64,000 nucleotides of DNA. Origin: Doryteuthis pealeii (lineage: Eukaryota; Mollusca; Cephalopoda; Myopsida; Loliginidae). A program made the position numbers and the translations under genes. Below the pieces are notes generated by a model. The model was not told the origin of the DNA. It ran no database searches and saw only the letters and a list, made by a program, of their open reading frames with translations. The DNA is taken from positions 61,941,203 to 62,005,202 of the forward strand of contig CM042157.1 in the NCBI GenBank assembly GCA_023376005.1, in the 5' to 3' direction. This document shows positions 33,540 through 46,530 of this stretch, piece after piece (positions within the stretch are counted from its first letter, which is position 1; every line of letters starts with the position of its first letter).

Positions 33540-33990
33540 TTAGAGTCCCGAAAGAGAGGGAGAGAGAGAAACAGAAAGTTGAGGACAGAAGAAGAAGAAG
33601 AGACGGGTGGGTGAGAGAAGGAATGAGAGAGAGAGGACTGGAAGAGGAGAGAGATAATCTTTAGACAGAGAGGGAACAAGTTAAATGAGAGAGAGAGAGG
33701 AGAGATGAGGAGAGAGAGATGGAGAGGAGGAGGAAGGGAGGGTGATAAGGAGAGATTCACGAGTAGGACGTGAGGTCGACTAAGTAAAATGATGAGAGAG
33801 AAGAGAGAGAAGAAGGAAGAGAGAGAGAGGGGAGAGAGGAGAGAAGGAATAATCTTATAGGGACAGAGGTGAAAGGCGAACAAGTAAAATTGAAGAGAGA
33901 GAAGAGAGAGGAGAAGAGAGAGAGGAAGGAGAGAGAGAGAGAGAGGGGGGAGGGAATATCTTTAAGGAGAGAGTAGAAGTAGTTAAAACT
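33540..33990 (+). repeat. Purine-rich (GAGA/GAA) tract at the gap
   Basis: Nearly pure purine, in the position of the GAA tract in U2 and U3 but with GAGA-dominated sequence and GGACAG words. It ends at the 10-N gap. Confidence 0.75.
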
Positions 33991-34000
33991 NNNNNNNNNN
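33991..34000. other. Assembly gap (10 N)
   Basis: A 10-N placeholder between a forward body copy and an inverted leader copy. Confidence 0.99.
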
Positions 34001-34479
34001 CGACTTAGGCGTGCAAATAATATTTATACTAGCAGAAATTGTAAGATATACCACTGTGTGATAATTTCATTATTACAACCAGGTGATGATCAAACTTGCT
34101 ACTCAGTAGTAAGTGCTCTGCGACCAATCGGTAGTTAAAATAGAGTTCGAACTCAAAACAAGAAAGAAAGTAATAGTAACCGAAAGAAAGAAGAAAGGAA
34201 GAAAGAAAGAAAGAAAGAAAGAAAGACATGAATGGAATTAACTAAAAAGAGGACGAGAATGAAACAGCAGAGTGGGAAAGAAGACAGAAAGACAGAAACG
34301 AAAAGGAAAACATATACAAAAAAGACAAAAAAGAATTGAAAGAGAGAAACAGAGATGAAGAGCCTAACATTCGGACGGGTAAGATGTAACAAGGTCACAA
34401 GTATTGAGGCATCCACGCGAGGATAAACTTGCTATTCAAAGTAATGGTGTTCTAACCATTATACGCAAGAGAGGAACAC

Positions 34480-34626
34480 ACTAAATAGGCAGCAGTAAAA
34501 GAAAATACGAAAAGAAAGAAAGAATGAGAGATACAACATATCAAAAAGATATAGAAGAGAAGAGGAAGAAAAGTGATGGTAGAGCATGCATGAAAAAAAG
34601 AGAAGATAGAGAAGAGAGAAATTAGA

Positions 34627-34696
<70 letters not shown>

Positions 34697-34960
34697 GAAA
34701 TGAAAAGAATAGAATGGAAGAAGAAAGAGAAAAGAAGAAGAGAGAAAGAAAGAAAGCAAATGAAAATAATAGAATGGAAGAAGAAAGAGAAAGAAAGAGA
34801 GAGAAGAAAGAAAGAATGAAAATATAGAATAGAAGAAAGAAAGAGAAAGAAAGAGAAAGAAATGGAATAATAGAATGAAAGAGAGAGAGAGAGAGAGAGA
34901 GCAGAGAGAGAGAGAGAGAGAGACGAGCGAGAAGAGAGCATTGAAATAGAAAGAGAAAGA
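34480..34960 (-). repeat. GA array (inverse of the CT array)
   Basis: GA run of ~55 bp at 34,629-34,683, then GAGA broken by AATAATAGAATGGAAG-type spacers. Leucine/serine frames on the minus strand are artefacts. Confidence 0.85.
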
Positions 34961-35774
34961 AAGAAAAAGAACCGTTTTAAAAAGGCCAAAAGAACAAATC
35001 ACCCCCCCCCCTAAAAAAAACAACCCCAAACAAAGAAATTACCGGAACTCTTTTAGGCAGTAAAAGAAAATAAAAAAGAAATAATCCGATAGCGATACGC
35101 ACCGAAATAAAAGAAAATTTCCAAGGAAAAAAATTTGAAGAAAAAGTAAACATTTAAGGTATGAAAAAAAAAAGCAAAAAAAGAAACAACTTAAAAGAAA
35201 AAAAAACAAAACAAATATTAGTAAAAAAAAATCAAGATCTAGGGAAAAATTTCATGTGATAAGAACTGGTAATGAAGCATTAACAAAAGATTGGCCACCA
35301 TTTTCAGCGAACTTTGCGGCCATTATTTGATTTTATTTCAAACACCGGAGACAAGAATAGCCATTCCAGGTCTTTACGACGAGTACGTTCGCGCCAGTGA
35401 AAGTGGCGTCCTGTTGCGGGCGGACTCCCTGGCTGATAAGAGCAACCGAGACAAAATTCTTTTCAACACGAACGTCTGCAAAGAAAGAAGTTTCTTTTTT
35501 TTTGTTCTTTCTTTGCTTTTTTTTTTCAAATTTAAAAATAACCAAGGTAAACGAATTTTTACAATACAGGCATATAATATTACGGGTAACAACCGGGGGA
35601 CTTTATATTTAATAGGGATTATTTTTTACGCAAATAAATATATACGTAGTTTTTTGGGACAACTCGTTGTGGTGTAGGGAGTAGCAAGCTAGTCTCATAA
35701 GGTCATTAGTACGGAATAGAGAGTTCGATCCTCCCGCTGGGTGCCCATAATGTCGACGCTTATATAACATTATA

Positions 35775-36050
35775 TACCGTGGTGTCAATGGTTAAAGTCA
35801 GAGAAATGGACTCGTCGCCGCGGTTCAAATCCGTGATGTGGTATTGCATTCACTTAGCGGCTAATACCGCTGGAAAGGTATGAAATCTTACTCTCACCTC
35901 CAGTATGGATAGATAGCAGGGCAGACTGGGCTCTTTAACTTGGTTAGGCAACTGGTCTAGGAGAAGGAACACTCTGATTCTCAACGCTGTTGAAACTCCG
36001 CTTAAAGAATTGACCTTGTGTTCACTCCTGCTCGTGCGGAGGGGTTGGTA
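35775..36050 (+). mobile_element. Type B SINE
   Basis: ATACCGTGGTGTCAATGGTT, CGGTTCAAATCCGTG, CTCCAGTATGGATAG, GGTCTAGGAGAAGG and TGTGTTCACTCCTGC, with indels compared with 21,850-22,118 (inverse). Confidence 0.7.
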
Positions 36051-37574
36051 TATATATAATATATATATATATATAATATATTATATTATATATCACAATT
36101 ATAACTGTGCGAAACGGCTGGGTAAATACCTATCATTACTTATAAAAGGGTCGTCACATCGTGATGTATTGTTAGCATTGCTAGTCTCGCAGATCTATTA
36201 CCTGCTAAACAGGCGAGTTCATCCCGCTGGATGCCCCATACTTGCGACACTTTGTGCACATCCCTACCCGTATTGACGGGTTGGTAAATACTTGTGTTGG
36301 GGATTACAACTCCTGATATAAGCTATATGAAGCAGCCAACCCTTATACTAATAGAACTATTCTAGAGCAGGAAGGAAGGCTAGTTGACCTAATGAAAAAA
36401 TGCCAAGCATATATTTAACGTCGTTAATAAATTGTCCTAATATTACTTGCTTAATGGACTATTTTATAGGACAGATAAAAACAGGGCGAGGATTAAAACT
36501 GATACTACATCGTTCTAACTTCAAGGTCAGATCAATTAGACAAAGGATTCAAAGCTAATACTACATTTCAAACTTCCAAGGACGGAATAACAGACAAGAT
36601 AAAACTGACTGACATCTTTCTACTTCCTCCAAGGAGGATCATAGAGCAAGGATTAAAATTGATACTACATCTTTCTATTTCTATAGGACGGATCAATCAG
36701 ACAAGGATTAAAACTGATACTACATCGTTCTAACTTCAAAGGAAGGATCAAGCATGACAAGGATTAAGCTAATACTACATCTTTCAACTTCAAGGAACGG
36801 ATCAACAGACAAGGATTAAAACCTGATACTAATTCATCGTTCTACTTCAAGGAAGGAAATCAGTTTTAAATCCTTGTCTTTGATCCGTCCTGAAGTTGAA
36901 AGATGTAGTATTGCTTTAAGTCCTTGTCTGTTGATCCTTCCTGAAGTAGAACGATGTAGTATCATTTTAATCCTTGTCTGTTGATCCGTCCTAGAAATAG
37001 AAAGATGTAGTACAATTTAATCCTTGTCTAGTTATCCTTCCTTGGAAGTAGAAAGATGTATCAGTTTTATTTTCTTGTCTGTGATCCGTCCTGATGAAAG
37101 ATGTAGTTATTAGCTTTATCCTTGTCTATTGATCTGACTTGAAGTAGAACGATGTAGTATCAGTTTTATCCTCGCCTGTTTATCTGTCCTTAAAATAGTC
37201 CATTAAGCAAGTAATATAGGACAATTTATAACGACGTTAAAATAATATGCTTGGCATTTTTCATGGTCAATTCCAGCATCCTCTGCTTGAATAGTCTTAA
37301 AGTATAAGGATTGGCTGTTTTCAATAGCTTATATCGAGTATCCAAACGAAGTATTTACCCAAACCCGTTCAATAGGTGATGTGGCACAGAAGGTCCAAGA
37401 TATGGGCACCAGCGAGATAGCACTCGCTTTTAGCAGTATAGATCTGCAGAAGACTAGCTAGCTAACAATTACATTCACGGATTGTGACGACCTCTTGAAG
37501 TATGATAGGTATTACCAGCCTGTTCGCCACAGTTATAAGTGTAATATATAAATTATATATATATATATATATAT

Positions 37575-37855
37575 TATAATCCCAACCCCCTCCGCACGAG
37601 CAGATGTGACACAAGGTCAATTTTCTGCGGAGTTCAACAGGTTTGGAATTCAGAGTGTTCCTTCCGTAGACCAGTTGCCACCAGTGTTAAAAGAGCCCAG
37701 TCTCCCCTAGCTATCTATCCATAGTCTGAGGAGGAGTAAGATTCATACTGTTTCAGGGTATTAGCGCTAAGTGAAATGATTACCAACAATCCAGGATTTG
37801 AAAACTGGGGCGACGAGTCCATTTCTGCAGACTTTAACCATTACACCACGGTTAT
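37575..37855 (-). mobile_element. Type B SINE
   Basis: CCGCACGAGCAGATGTGACAC, TGCGGAGTTCAACAGG, AGGATTTGAAAACTGGGGCG and ACCATTACACCACGG in reverse order. Several indels. Confidence 0.7.
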
Positions 37856-38639
37856 AATGTTATATAAGTCGACATTATGGGCACCCAGCGAGGATCGAAC
37901 TCTCTATTCGTACTAAATGGACGTTATGAGACTAGCTTGCTACTCCTACACCACAACGAGTTGTCCCAAAAAACTAACGTTATATATTATTTGCGTAAAA
38001 TAATTCCCTATTTTAAATATTAAGTCCCGCGTGTTGTTACCCGTAATATTATATGCTGTATTGTTAAAATCGTTTACCTTTGGTTATTTAATGAAAAAAA
38101 AAAAAGAAGAAGAAAGAACAAAAAAAAAGAAACTTCTTTCTTGCAGACGTTCGTGAAAAGAATTTTGTCTCGTTGCTCTTAATCAGCCAGGGGTCCGCCC
38201 GCAACCAGGACCGCCACTTTCAGCTGGCGCGAAACGTACTCGTCGAAAGACCTGGAATGGTATTCTGTCTCGGTTTGAAATAATCAAAAATGAACGCAAA
38301 GTTCGCTAAAATGGTGCAATCTTTTGTAATGTCATTCAGTTCTTATCAACATTGAATTTTCCGTAGATCTTGCATTTTTTTTTACAATATTTGTTTTTGT
38401 TTTTTTTCTTAAGTTGTTCTTTTTTTTGCTTTTTTTTCATACCTAAATGTTTACTTTTCTCAATTTTTCTTCTTGGAATTTTATCTCGGTGTATCGTATC
38501 GGGATATTTCTTTTTATTTCTTTTACTTAGCTAAAAAGTTCGGTAATTTTCTGTTGTTTTTGGGGGTTGTTTTTTAGGGGGGGGTGATTGTTCTTTTTGC
38601 CTTTTTTAACGGTATCTTTTTCTTCTTTCTCTTCTATTC

Positions 38640-38643
38640 AATG

Positions 38644-38691
<48 letters not shown>

Positions 38692-38880
38692 CTCTTCTCT
38701 TCATTCTATTATTCCATTTCTTTCTCTTCTTCTCTCTTCTTTCTTCTATTCTATTATTTTCATTTTTCTTTCTTTCCTCTCCTTTCCTTTTCTTTCTTTC
38801 TTCCTTTACATTATTTTCATTTTCTTTCTTTCTTTCTCTCTCTTTCTTTTCTCTTCTTTCTTCCATTCTAATTATTTCAT

Positions 38881-38958
<78 letters not shown>

Positions 38959-38960
38959 AA
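38640..38960 (+). repeat. CT array, short version
   Basis: Two CT runs (38,641-38,700; 38,880-38,955) flank a CTTTC-rich part with TTCTATTATTTTCATTTT words. It is shorter than the array at 22,945-23,965, so array length varies between leader copies. Confidence 0.85.
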
Positions 38961-39917
38961 ATTTCTTTCATTCTTTTCTCTATTCTTCTTTCTTTTCATG
39001 ATTTCTTTTCTTAGCATCACTTTTTTCTTCCTCTTTCTCTCTATATTTCTTTTTTGTATATGTGTTCTCTCATTCTTTCTTTCTTTTTCGTATTTTCTTT
39101 TACTTGTGTTTAGTGTGTCCTCTCCTGCGTATATAGTATAGAACATTCCATTACCTTGAATAGCAGTTGCGATCATCGGTGGATCTCATACTTGTGACTT
39201 GTTCACATCTTTACCGATCCGAATGGGTTAGGTAAATATATACTCTAATTGTTTTCTTCTCTTCAATTCTTTTTTTTTTCTTTTGTTATATGTTTTTCTT
39301 TTCGTTTCTGTCTTTCTGTCTTTTTTTTGCCCACTCCTTGTTTCGGATTCTCGTCCTCTATTTTTATTTAATCCATTCATGTTCGTTTCTTCTTTCTTTC
39401 TTTCTTCTTCTCTTTCTTCTTGTCTCTTTCTTTCTTTCTTTTGTGGAGTTCGAACTCTTTGTACTACGATGTTCCGCAGAGCCACTTACTACTGAGTGAA
39501 GCAAGTTGATCATCACTGTGCTGTAATAATGAAATTTATCAACAGTGGTATCTTACAAGTTCTGCTAGTTAAATATTATTGCACCGCAAGTCGAAGAGAA
39601 AAGAGACAGTGAGGAACGTGTCTGGCGTTTTTTGATCTATGTTATTTAGAATTGATAATAATCAACAGAAGGTGAGTGGACTGCGTCACTTCTTATCGGA
39701 GTTCTTCTTGGGCAAGGTACTTCATCTAGTGCCAAAGATCCTTATTTCAGCTAATTGAAGTTTGTGATTCTGAACATGGTGTATATCAATTGTTTGTCTT
39801 GTTGGCGGCATAACATGCAAGTTTAAGCAATTAAGGGACAAATAGCTATCTAAATGAATAAGAAAATAAAGGAATGTTAAAGTACCAGACAGAAAGGACA
39901 ATACTGAATGATTCAAC

Positions 39918-40410
39918 AATGGGTTAAACTTGCAATTCTTCTGCAAATTAAACGGGACACGTATTTAGTGGGATCCATGTCAGTATAACTACAGTGTATG
40001 AATGAAACTTTTTTGCAAATTAGGGTTACGATTTAGGGGTTTGGGGATTAAGTTGTTTTTAATTACGTATTGCTTAAAACAAAACAAAACAAAAAACAAA
40101 TTACATATCATTTAATGTTGAAAAATATTTTAAAATCAAGTTTAATTAAATTATATATTGCAATATAACACAAACAACTGAGACAATGTGTCTACCGTTG
40201 GTTCAATATTACTTTCATGGTTAATTAAGATATATAGTAATTTGGGGTTTTGTTCTTCTCTTTTTTAGCAATACGTAATTAAAAACACACTTAATCTCCA
40301 AAACCCTAAACCGGTAAAAAGTTTCATTCATACACTGTAGTTAAACTGTCATGGATCACCACACAATAAGTTTCCGTTTAATTTTAACGACGATTTGCAA
40401 TGTTTATCCA
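39918..40410. mobile_element. hAT-like MITE (U2)
   Basis: GGTTAAACTTGCAATTC at the left with CAACAATG before it; right arm TTTCCGTTTAATTTTAACG with a damaged end. Inner words TTTAGGGGTTTGGGGATTAA and the inverse. Confidence 0.65.
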
Positions 40411-41209
40411 ACACATGTTCTCCAAGTTCTTTCTATAGGTGTAATGTCCAATGAAAAGGTAAGCACTGTTTCTTTTGACATTAAGGGAAACAGAGGTGTC
40501 ATTTGCAAGGCGAAAGCCTTGTAACACTCTTCTTGTTTGATCAGTTATATGGTTTCAGGTATTCATATCTAATACTAATAATGTATACACTTTATAAGGT
40601 TTCAAGTACTTTTACAATTATCGTATAACGGTGGCGCGAGAATAGAGAAACGCGTTATTTTAATGCAAACAATATGAGAGATCTATTTGAAATGTCAATA
40701 TGGAAGGACATCCCGTCTTGTTTTAGGAAATAAATTATACAATAGGAATATAGACATACTTAATCATACCATACAACATGATCCCAATGTGCTAACATTG
40801 TTAAAACCATATTACTAAAAACGGTATAAATATTAATACACACATAATTATTCTTCACCGTTAGTATGACATAACGCCAGACGGGTTGATATGCCGTTAA
40901 AATCAATCAACGCACCAACAAGAAAGAGAGAAAGGATTGAAGAACAACCATGCTCGTCAGAATTGAACTCGGTGCGTCGATTTCATTTCTACGACATAAA
41001 CCGTTACGTTAGCGTCGTCTAAGAAATAATTCTTTCGTGATTTTTATTCACGATTTATTTGACGTTAACGTCCATTTTTTAGTTTTTCTTTACCCCATCT
41101 TCCTTCCATTTTCTGTCGTCTATCTTGCCTTCTCTTTCTTCTTCCTCTTTTCTTTATCTCCTTCTTCATCAGATTTCCTCCAACTATCACCTTTTTCTCC
41201 CTTTCCCTT

Positions 41210-42480
41210 TCTAACATTATATTCACCTCCTCTCTTCTTTCTTTCCATAACCTCCTCTCTCCATATTATATTATCTCATCCATCATATTCATCATTATTC
41301 ATTAGACTTCTATTTCCCTATGCTATTACCAATTCTAATCTATTCTCCTCCTATTATCATTTCGTCATCTAACATTTGTAAATCCAATTAACAATGAAGT
41401 TTTTAGTGATACAATTTTATGCATATATTTATTTTATTATATTTATTTACTTTTGTTTATTTTTTATTTTTATTATTTTATTTATTTATTTTACTTATTT
41501 TTAATTTTTTTTTTAAATTATTTATTTATTTTATTTCATTTTATCTAGTTTTATTATTTACTTATTTATTTATTTTCTTATTTTATGTATTTTTATTCAT
41601 TTTTAGTGATAGATTTTATTTTTATTTTATTTATTTTTCTTATTTCTTATTTTTTTCTTTTCATATTTTTTTTTATTTAATTTATTTATCTTTTTTATTT
41701 TTTTATTTTTATTTTTATTTTTAGGATACATTTTTAATGATACATTTGACATTTTAAGTTTTACATTATATCACATCTCTTTCATTTCTTTCATATCATT
41801 CCTCACTCTCCATCCTTATCTACATTCACTATTATTTATCGTATCATTAGAATTCTATTTTCCTTCTTAACTCATCGTTTTACCATTCTATCATTCTCCC
41901 ATTAAACATTTGTAATCCAATTTACATCGAAGTTTTCAGCGATTACATTTTTAGTGATATCATTGTTATTTTATTTATTTTTCATTTATTTATTATTTTT
42001 TTTATATTTATTTTATTTTTTTTCATAATTATTATCTATTTATTCTGATTCTATTCTTTTTATTTTTTTAATTCTTTTTTTTTTTTTTTTTTCAGTGACA
42101 TTTTAGTGATACATTTTTATTTATGTTATTCAGTTTTTTATTCAATTTTTTTATTTATTTTAATTTATTTTATTATTTATTTTTATTCAATTTTATTTAT
42201 TTATCTATTTTTTATTTTTTTATTTTATTTTATTTCATGTCTTTATTTTATTCTTATTTTTAGTGATACATTTTAGTGATACATATTGAATTGGTGACAT
42301 TTTAAAAGTTTCTAACTTATATCCACCTCTTCTCTTATTTCCTTTCCATACTCCTCTCTCCATCCTTATCTAACATTCCCATTATTATCATTATCATTAG
42401 AACTTCTAATTTTTCCTTCTTAACTCATCGTTTACCAATGCTATCTATTCTCCTCCTATTATCATTTCTCCTCTCACCAT
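41210..42480 (+). repeat. ~0.55-kb satellite array (U2)
   Basis: Three blocks near 41,211, 41,760 and 42,309 with TTTTA-rich spacers and TTTTAGTGATACA. Confidence 0.75.
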
Positions 42481-43600
42481 TACCTCTCAATCAAATTTTT
42501 CTCACTATTCTCTTCGTTTCTCCCCTCTATTTGTCTTTGTTGTCTTAGTCTCTTTCCTTTCTGTCTTTTCTCCCTCTCACTTCTAATCATATATTCCCCC
42601 CCCCCACCCTTATTGTTCCTCTCCCTCTCTCGATTATATTTTCCTTTTATTATTATCGCTATATCTCGTCTACTCTTCCTTTCCAACATTCTCGCACACT
42701 GTCTCCGTTTTCTCCCTCTGATTTTCTTTTCTGCCTTAGTTCCCCCTTTCATTTTCCTTTCCGCCCTCTCTCTACAATGATATAATTCCATCCCTTAAAT
42801 CCTCCCACTTCTTTCGATTAATATTCTCCTTTTCCTATCGCTTATCTCTCCTTCTCCTACCATGCACTATATCGTCACTCCTTCCCTTTCACATTCTCTC
42901 ACACTTTCCCTCCTGTTTCTTCCCTCTATTTTCCCTTTCGTTCCCTACTCTTCCTCCTTACTCTCCCCCTTCAACTCTCCGCCTGTTACTCTCCCTTCTT
43001 TATGCATAGTTAGATCTAAATCTCTGTGACCTGAATATATCTGTTATAATATTTCCATGTCGTCTACGCGCGACTATTCGGCGAGATACCATATAATAGC
43101 AAGTTAAGGACCAAACATTTTGTTTTATGAAACCAAATTTCTGAACCCATAAGAGGGTGCGTTGCAGATTAGGTAAATATCAATACGAACCTATTTGGAC
43201 CGCCCCCCAAAAAAAATTCCCAGAGTGTTACAAATAAGTTATCATATTCTCAAACGTGGCTTTAGCCTGTATCTTCTCATTCGCACCCTTGTCCCTTCCG
43301 AATGTCTGTTTGACCGTGTTTTTATCTTAAAATGTTATTAACGAACGTGCGAATTAATTTCAATAATCCAATGTAAATCAGGAATGCAAAAGTATTTTTA
43401 TTACATCCTTTCTTTTATCAGTCTTTTGCTCTATCTCCCCATAAAGAATTCTATCGTATCACAATTTTACGCCATCGCACTGCTAATCTGCCCACTGCAT
43501 CTTTCACTCATGACTCTTGACATCCAACTCTTCTCCATCTTTCTTTGCTATTAGTTCCCCCCTCTCTCTCTTCACTCACTCGCTCACCCACTCTCTCTGC

Positions 43601-43638
<38 letters not shown>

Positions 43639-43734
43639 GATAGTATATATATAAATACTTGATGTTAATAAGGGTTTCCTTTATTATTATATATATATAT
43701 ATATATCATATATAATATATATAGTATAGCAGTT

Positions 43735-44080
43735 ATTTCTGTTGAGTTACTGGATATTAACAGGGCGGACAGAAAAAAACAGAACCCAAATTATTTATTT
43801 ATTTCCATTAAACTAACCCTAGAACCCACGCTTAACCCTAACCCTAAACCCAAACCTCTAACCCCTAACCCAGTTGAGTTAATATTTTACAGGGGACCAG
43901 AAAAACAGAACCCACAAATTTTGTAATAAAACTTGTTAATTTGATTTTAATTGTTTGTTAAGTTTTTATGTTTTCCAGGGTTGGGGTTGGTTTAGGGTAG
44001 TTAATGGAAATAAATAAATAATTTGGTCCTGTTTTTTCGTGGGTCACTCTGTAATATCATATTACACAACTAGGAATAAC
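43735..44080 (+). mobile_element. Mariner-like nested MITE (U2)
   Basis: Noisy copy of 52,886-53,246. CTTAACCCTAACCCTAAACC at about 43,831, GGGTCACTCTGTAATATC at 44,041-44,058. Confidence 0.55.
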
Positions 44081-44089
44081 CTATATATC

Positions 44090-44400
44090 ATCATGCATCA
44101 TCATGTCGCGCTGTCAGCGGGATATCCTGACAATCCTCTCGCCATCCTCCCTATCGCTCATCATTCTCGGGATGGTCCTCTTGTAGCATCCTGTATCCGC
44201 AACAGAACTGATCATGTACGTGTTGCTGTCGGCCCACACTGGCGTGCCAATTGTTGGCTTCCACAGGAGGATGACGCTTATGAGTTCGCCTTGCTTCATC
44301 CAGCAATGTTCCCGCGTCCCACTCGATGGTATGAGTGATATTAGCAAGTGGCCGTTACAGCTGTTTTTTCGTAGGGTTTATTTCAGTTTGTTCAGGATTC
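44090..44400 (-). pseudogene. LINE ORF2 C-terminal remnant (U2)
   Basis: The minus strand retains GELISVILLWKP and RMMSDR as recognisable pieces but shifts frame several times compared with 53,262-53,591, with single-base gains and losses rather than substitutions. Tail ATGATGCATGATGATATATA. Not functional. Confidence 0.65.
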
Positions 44401-45034
44401 ACCCGCGAGCATTCATTAAATATATAATATATATATTATAATATATATGCGGGACCTTCTTTTCGTATAACTTCCTCTCCTATTCCTGGTCTTCCTTTAT
44501 TTTTATCTCTTATTTCACCCTTCAATCTATTCTTTTCATTTCCTATTCCTTCCTTTTTCTTTTCCTTTCTCTTTCTTCTCTCTTTCTTCGTTTTAACCCT
44601 TCTTTCCTTACTCCCCTTTCACGTTTTTTTCCTTTTTCTCTTAAAAAAATGCTTGCTTTTCTCTATTTTTCTTTGTAATTTTAGATAACAATCTTTCTTA
44701 TTTGTCTTACTGTCTCTGTCTCTCTGGGATTGGTCATCTCTTCTTTTTTACTTTTTCTCATTGATCTTATCTTTTAATAATATATATAATATATATTATA
44801 TATATATAATCAATTATTAGAATATAGATTTAATATCTTCGTTACTATTAGTTTCATGCTTAATGCAGATCATAATAGTAATTGAGATATTAAATCCATA
44901 ATATCTAATATTTGATTGTAACTCCTGCTCTATATTTTAGCATTGAGCACCTTTATATGCCAATACTTTCTCATTTCATTTTTTATTCATTCTCTCTCTC
45001 TCTCTCTCCTCTATTATATATTATAAATATATAT

Positions 45035-45067
<33 letters not shown>

Positions 45068-45983
45068 TATACGTGTGTGACAATTATGAAGAGTATCGCA
45101 TGTAGCATTATCAGATTATCTAATAGTATCGTGAGTTACTGGTCTATACGTGTTACCCCATGCCTGTGCCACATCCTTCCTGTCGCAAACGGGTGGAAGA
45201 AATTACTATATATATATAATTATATATATAATAAATATATTAACGCCATAATATATATACAACATATATATTTTATATTAATATACTATAATTATATATA
45301 TATACATACATACATAACGCAATTACTATTCTATATGTGTTGTAGGCGTTATTTTCGATTCGCCTGGGGAGTTGTCTGGCCCGTTTAGTTTCGCTGCGTT
45401 CCCGCTAGGGGCCTTTGATATTTTAAGCGGCTGATTTGAACGTCTCTTTCTCTTTCTCTGCTGCTCGACGTTACGAGACACCTACTATGGGTTAGACTCT
45501 GCGTCTACCCCCTTCTTCGCTGGGGATTTGCCCCAACCCCTTACTGTAAGTGATTCATACAGCATAGACTATTCTTAGTCTCATGTCTGGGGCTTTTATG
45601 TTTTCCCTTTTTACTTATGTAGGTTATGTTATGTCACTCGTATGTATTTATGTACCGTCTGTATTCAGTTGCCGATATTAATGTTTTGTCTATCAACCTT
45701 TGTCGGAGTTTTATCTTCAAGTATTATTCACTTTAAAACCTAACATGTGTATGATATTAAGCTGCATCTGATGGTGAGGTTCCTAGTTCTGTAAGCTCAT
45801 TAGCCATTACACTACATATCCACTCTATTAGTAACGTTTTAGGTCCCACTCTATAGTCAACTGTTTGAATACAGCGATTTGTGTGTAGAAAATGCTTGAA
45901 ACCATATAATTACGCATGACAAACAAATTAGTATTATTCACTAAATAGTAATAGTTATTTTAAACCATGATAAAGTAATAGAA

Positions 45984-46220
45984 GTCGTCGGGTGGCTAAA
46001 GTCGAGTATCCGCCAATCAGCGAGGAAATCTATCCCCTGTTACTAACGCTAGACTAAGAGATTTTTTTTCGGTCTGAGTGAGCGCCAACCTACCCTTCAG
46101 CTCCCTTACTTTACCATACAGATCCCAGTGTACTCATACGCTGGGTTTGGCGAGGGCGATATCGACTAGAACCTTGTTGGGTTCCTGTCAACAAACTTAG
46201 CGCAATGAGCTAATACGTCC
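45984..46220 (-). mobile_element. Type A SINE (U2)
   Basis: Reverse complement of the type A body (ATCAGCGAGGAAATCTATCCCC, TCAGCTCCCTTACTTTACC, GATCCCAGTGTACTCATACG). The head is degraded by indels. Confidence 0.65.
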
Positions 46221-46254
46221 TCGGAAGGATATAACCTTAAACAATGCTTATATA

Positions 46255-46530
46255 TATTTAACCAACCCTTCGTATAGCAGATGCGACACAAGGTCAATTT
46301 CCTTAAGCGGGTTAACGGTTGAATTCAGAGTGTTGCTTCTCCCTAGACTGGTTACCTAGCCATGGTTAAAGAGCAGTCTGCCTTGCTATTTACCCATAAG
46401 CTGGAGCAGAATTGGATTCATGCTTTCCCAAGGGTATTAGCGGCTAAGTGAAATTGCAAGTACCACATCCAGGATTTGAACTCGGGTAGAAGTCATTTCC
46501 CATGACTTTACCATACACCACGCGCTCATT
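46255..46530 (-). mobile_element. Type B SINE (U2)
   Basis: ACCAACCCTTCGTATAGCAG, GCGACACAAGGTCAATTTCC, CTAGACTGGTTACCTAGCC, GGATTTGAACTCGGG. It precedes the empty Helitron site by about 90 bp. Confidence 0.7.

Larger units (their letters stand above)
24545..33990 (+). repeat. Body unit copy U1 (structurally distinct)
   Basis: Same order as U2 and U3, with four differences: four satellite blocks instead of three, no LINE tail after the mariner-like MITE, a missing ~1.6 kb block at about 30,559, and a Helitron at 30,893-31,511 where the others have an empty site. It ends in purine-rich sequence at the 10-N gap. Confidence 0.85.
34001..36852 (-). repeat. Inverted leader copy (left arm of palindrome 2)
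   Basis: It begins CGACTTAGGCGTGCAAATAA right after the gap and reproduces the leader in reverse: tRNA-like SINEs (34,085-34,150; 34,370-34,465), GA array (34,480-34,960), type C SINE (35,660-35,745, +), type B SINE (35,775-36,050, +), type C2 SINE (36,150-36,300, +), minisatellite (36,460-36,852). Many single-base indels. Confidence 0.85.
36853..39585 (+). repeat. Forward leader copy (right arm of palindrome 2)
   Basis: Minisatellite (36,853-37,195), type C2 SINE (37,350-37,490, -), type B SINE (37,575-37,855, -), type C SINE (37,870-37,965, -), T-rich spacer, short CT array (38,640-38,960), tRNA-like SINEs (39,120-39,240 and 39,470-39,560, +). It is the mirror of 34,001-36,852 with no spacer. 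Confidence 0.85.

Noticed and set aside
40060..40080. Sequencing-adapter remnant (ATTACGTATTGCT resembles the end of a nanopore adapter)
   Set aside because: It lies in the hAT-like MITE arm in several copies and the similarity covers only about 13 bases; more likely chance.
44039..44441. Plus-strand frames of 75-99 codons
   Set aside because: Antisense to the LINE tail remnant; frame differs in the clean copy at 53,377-53,834.
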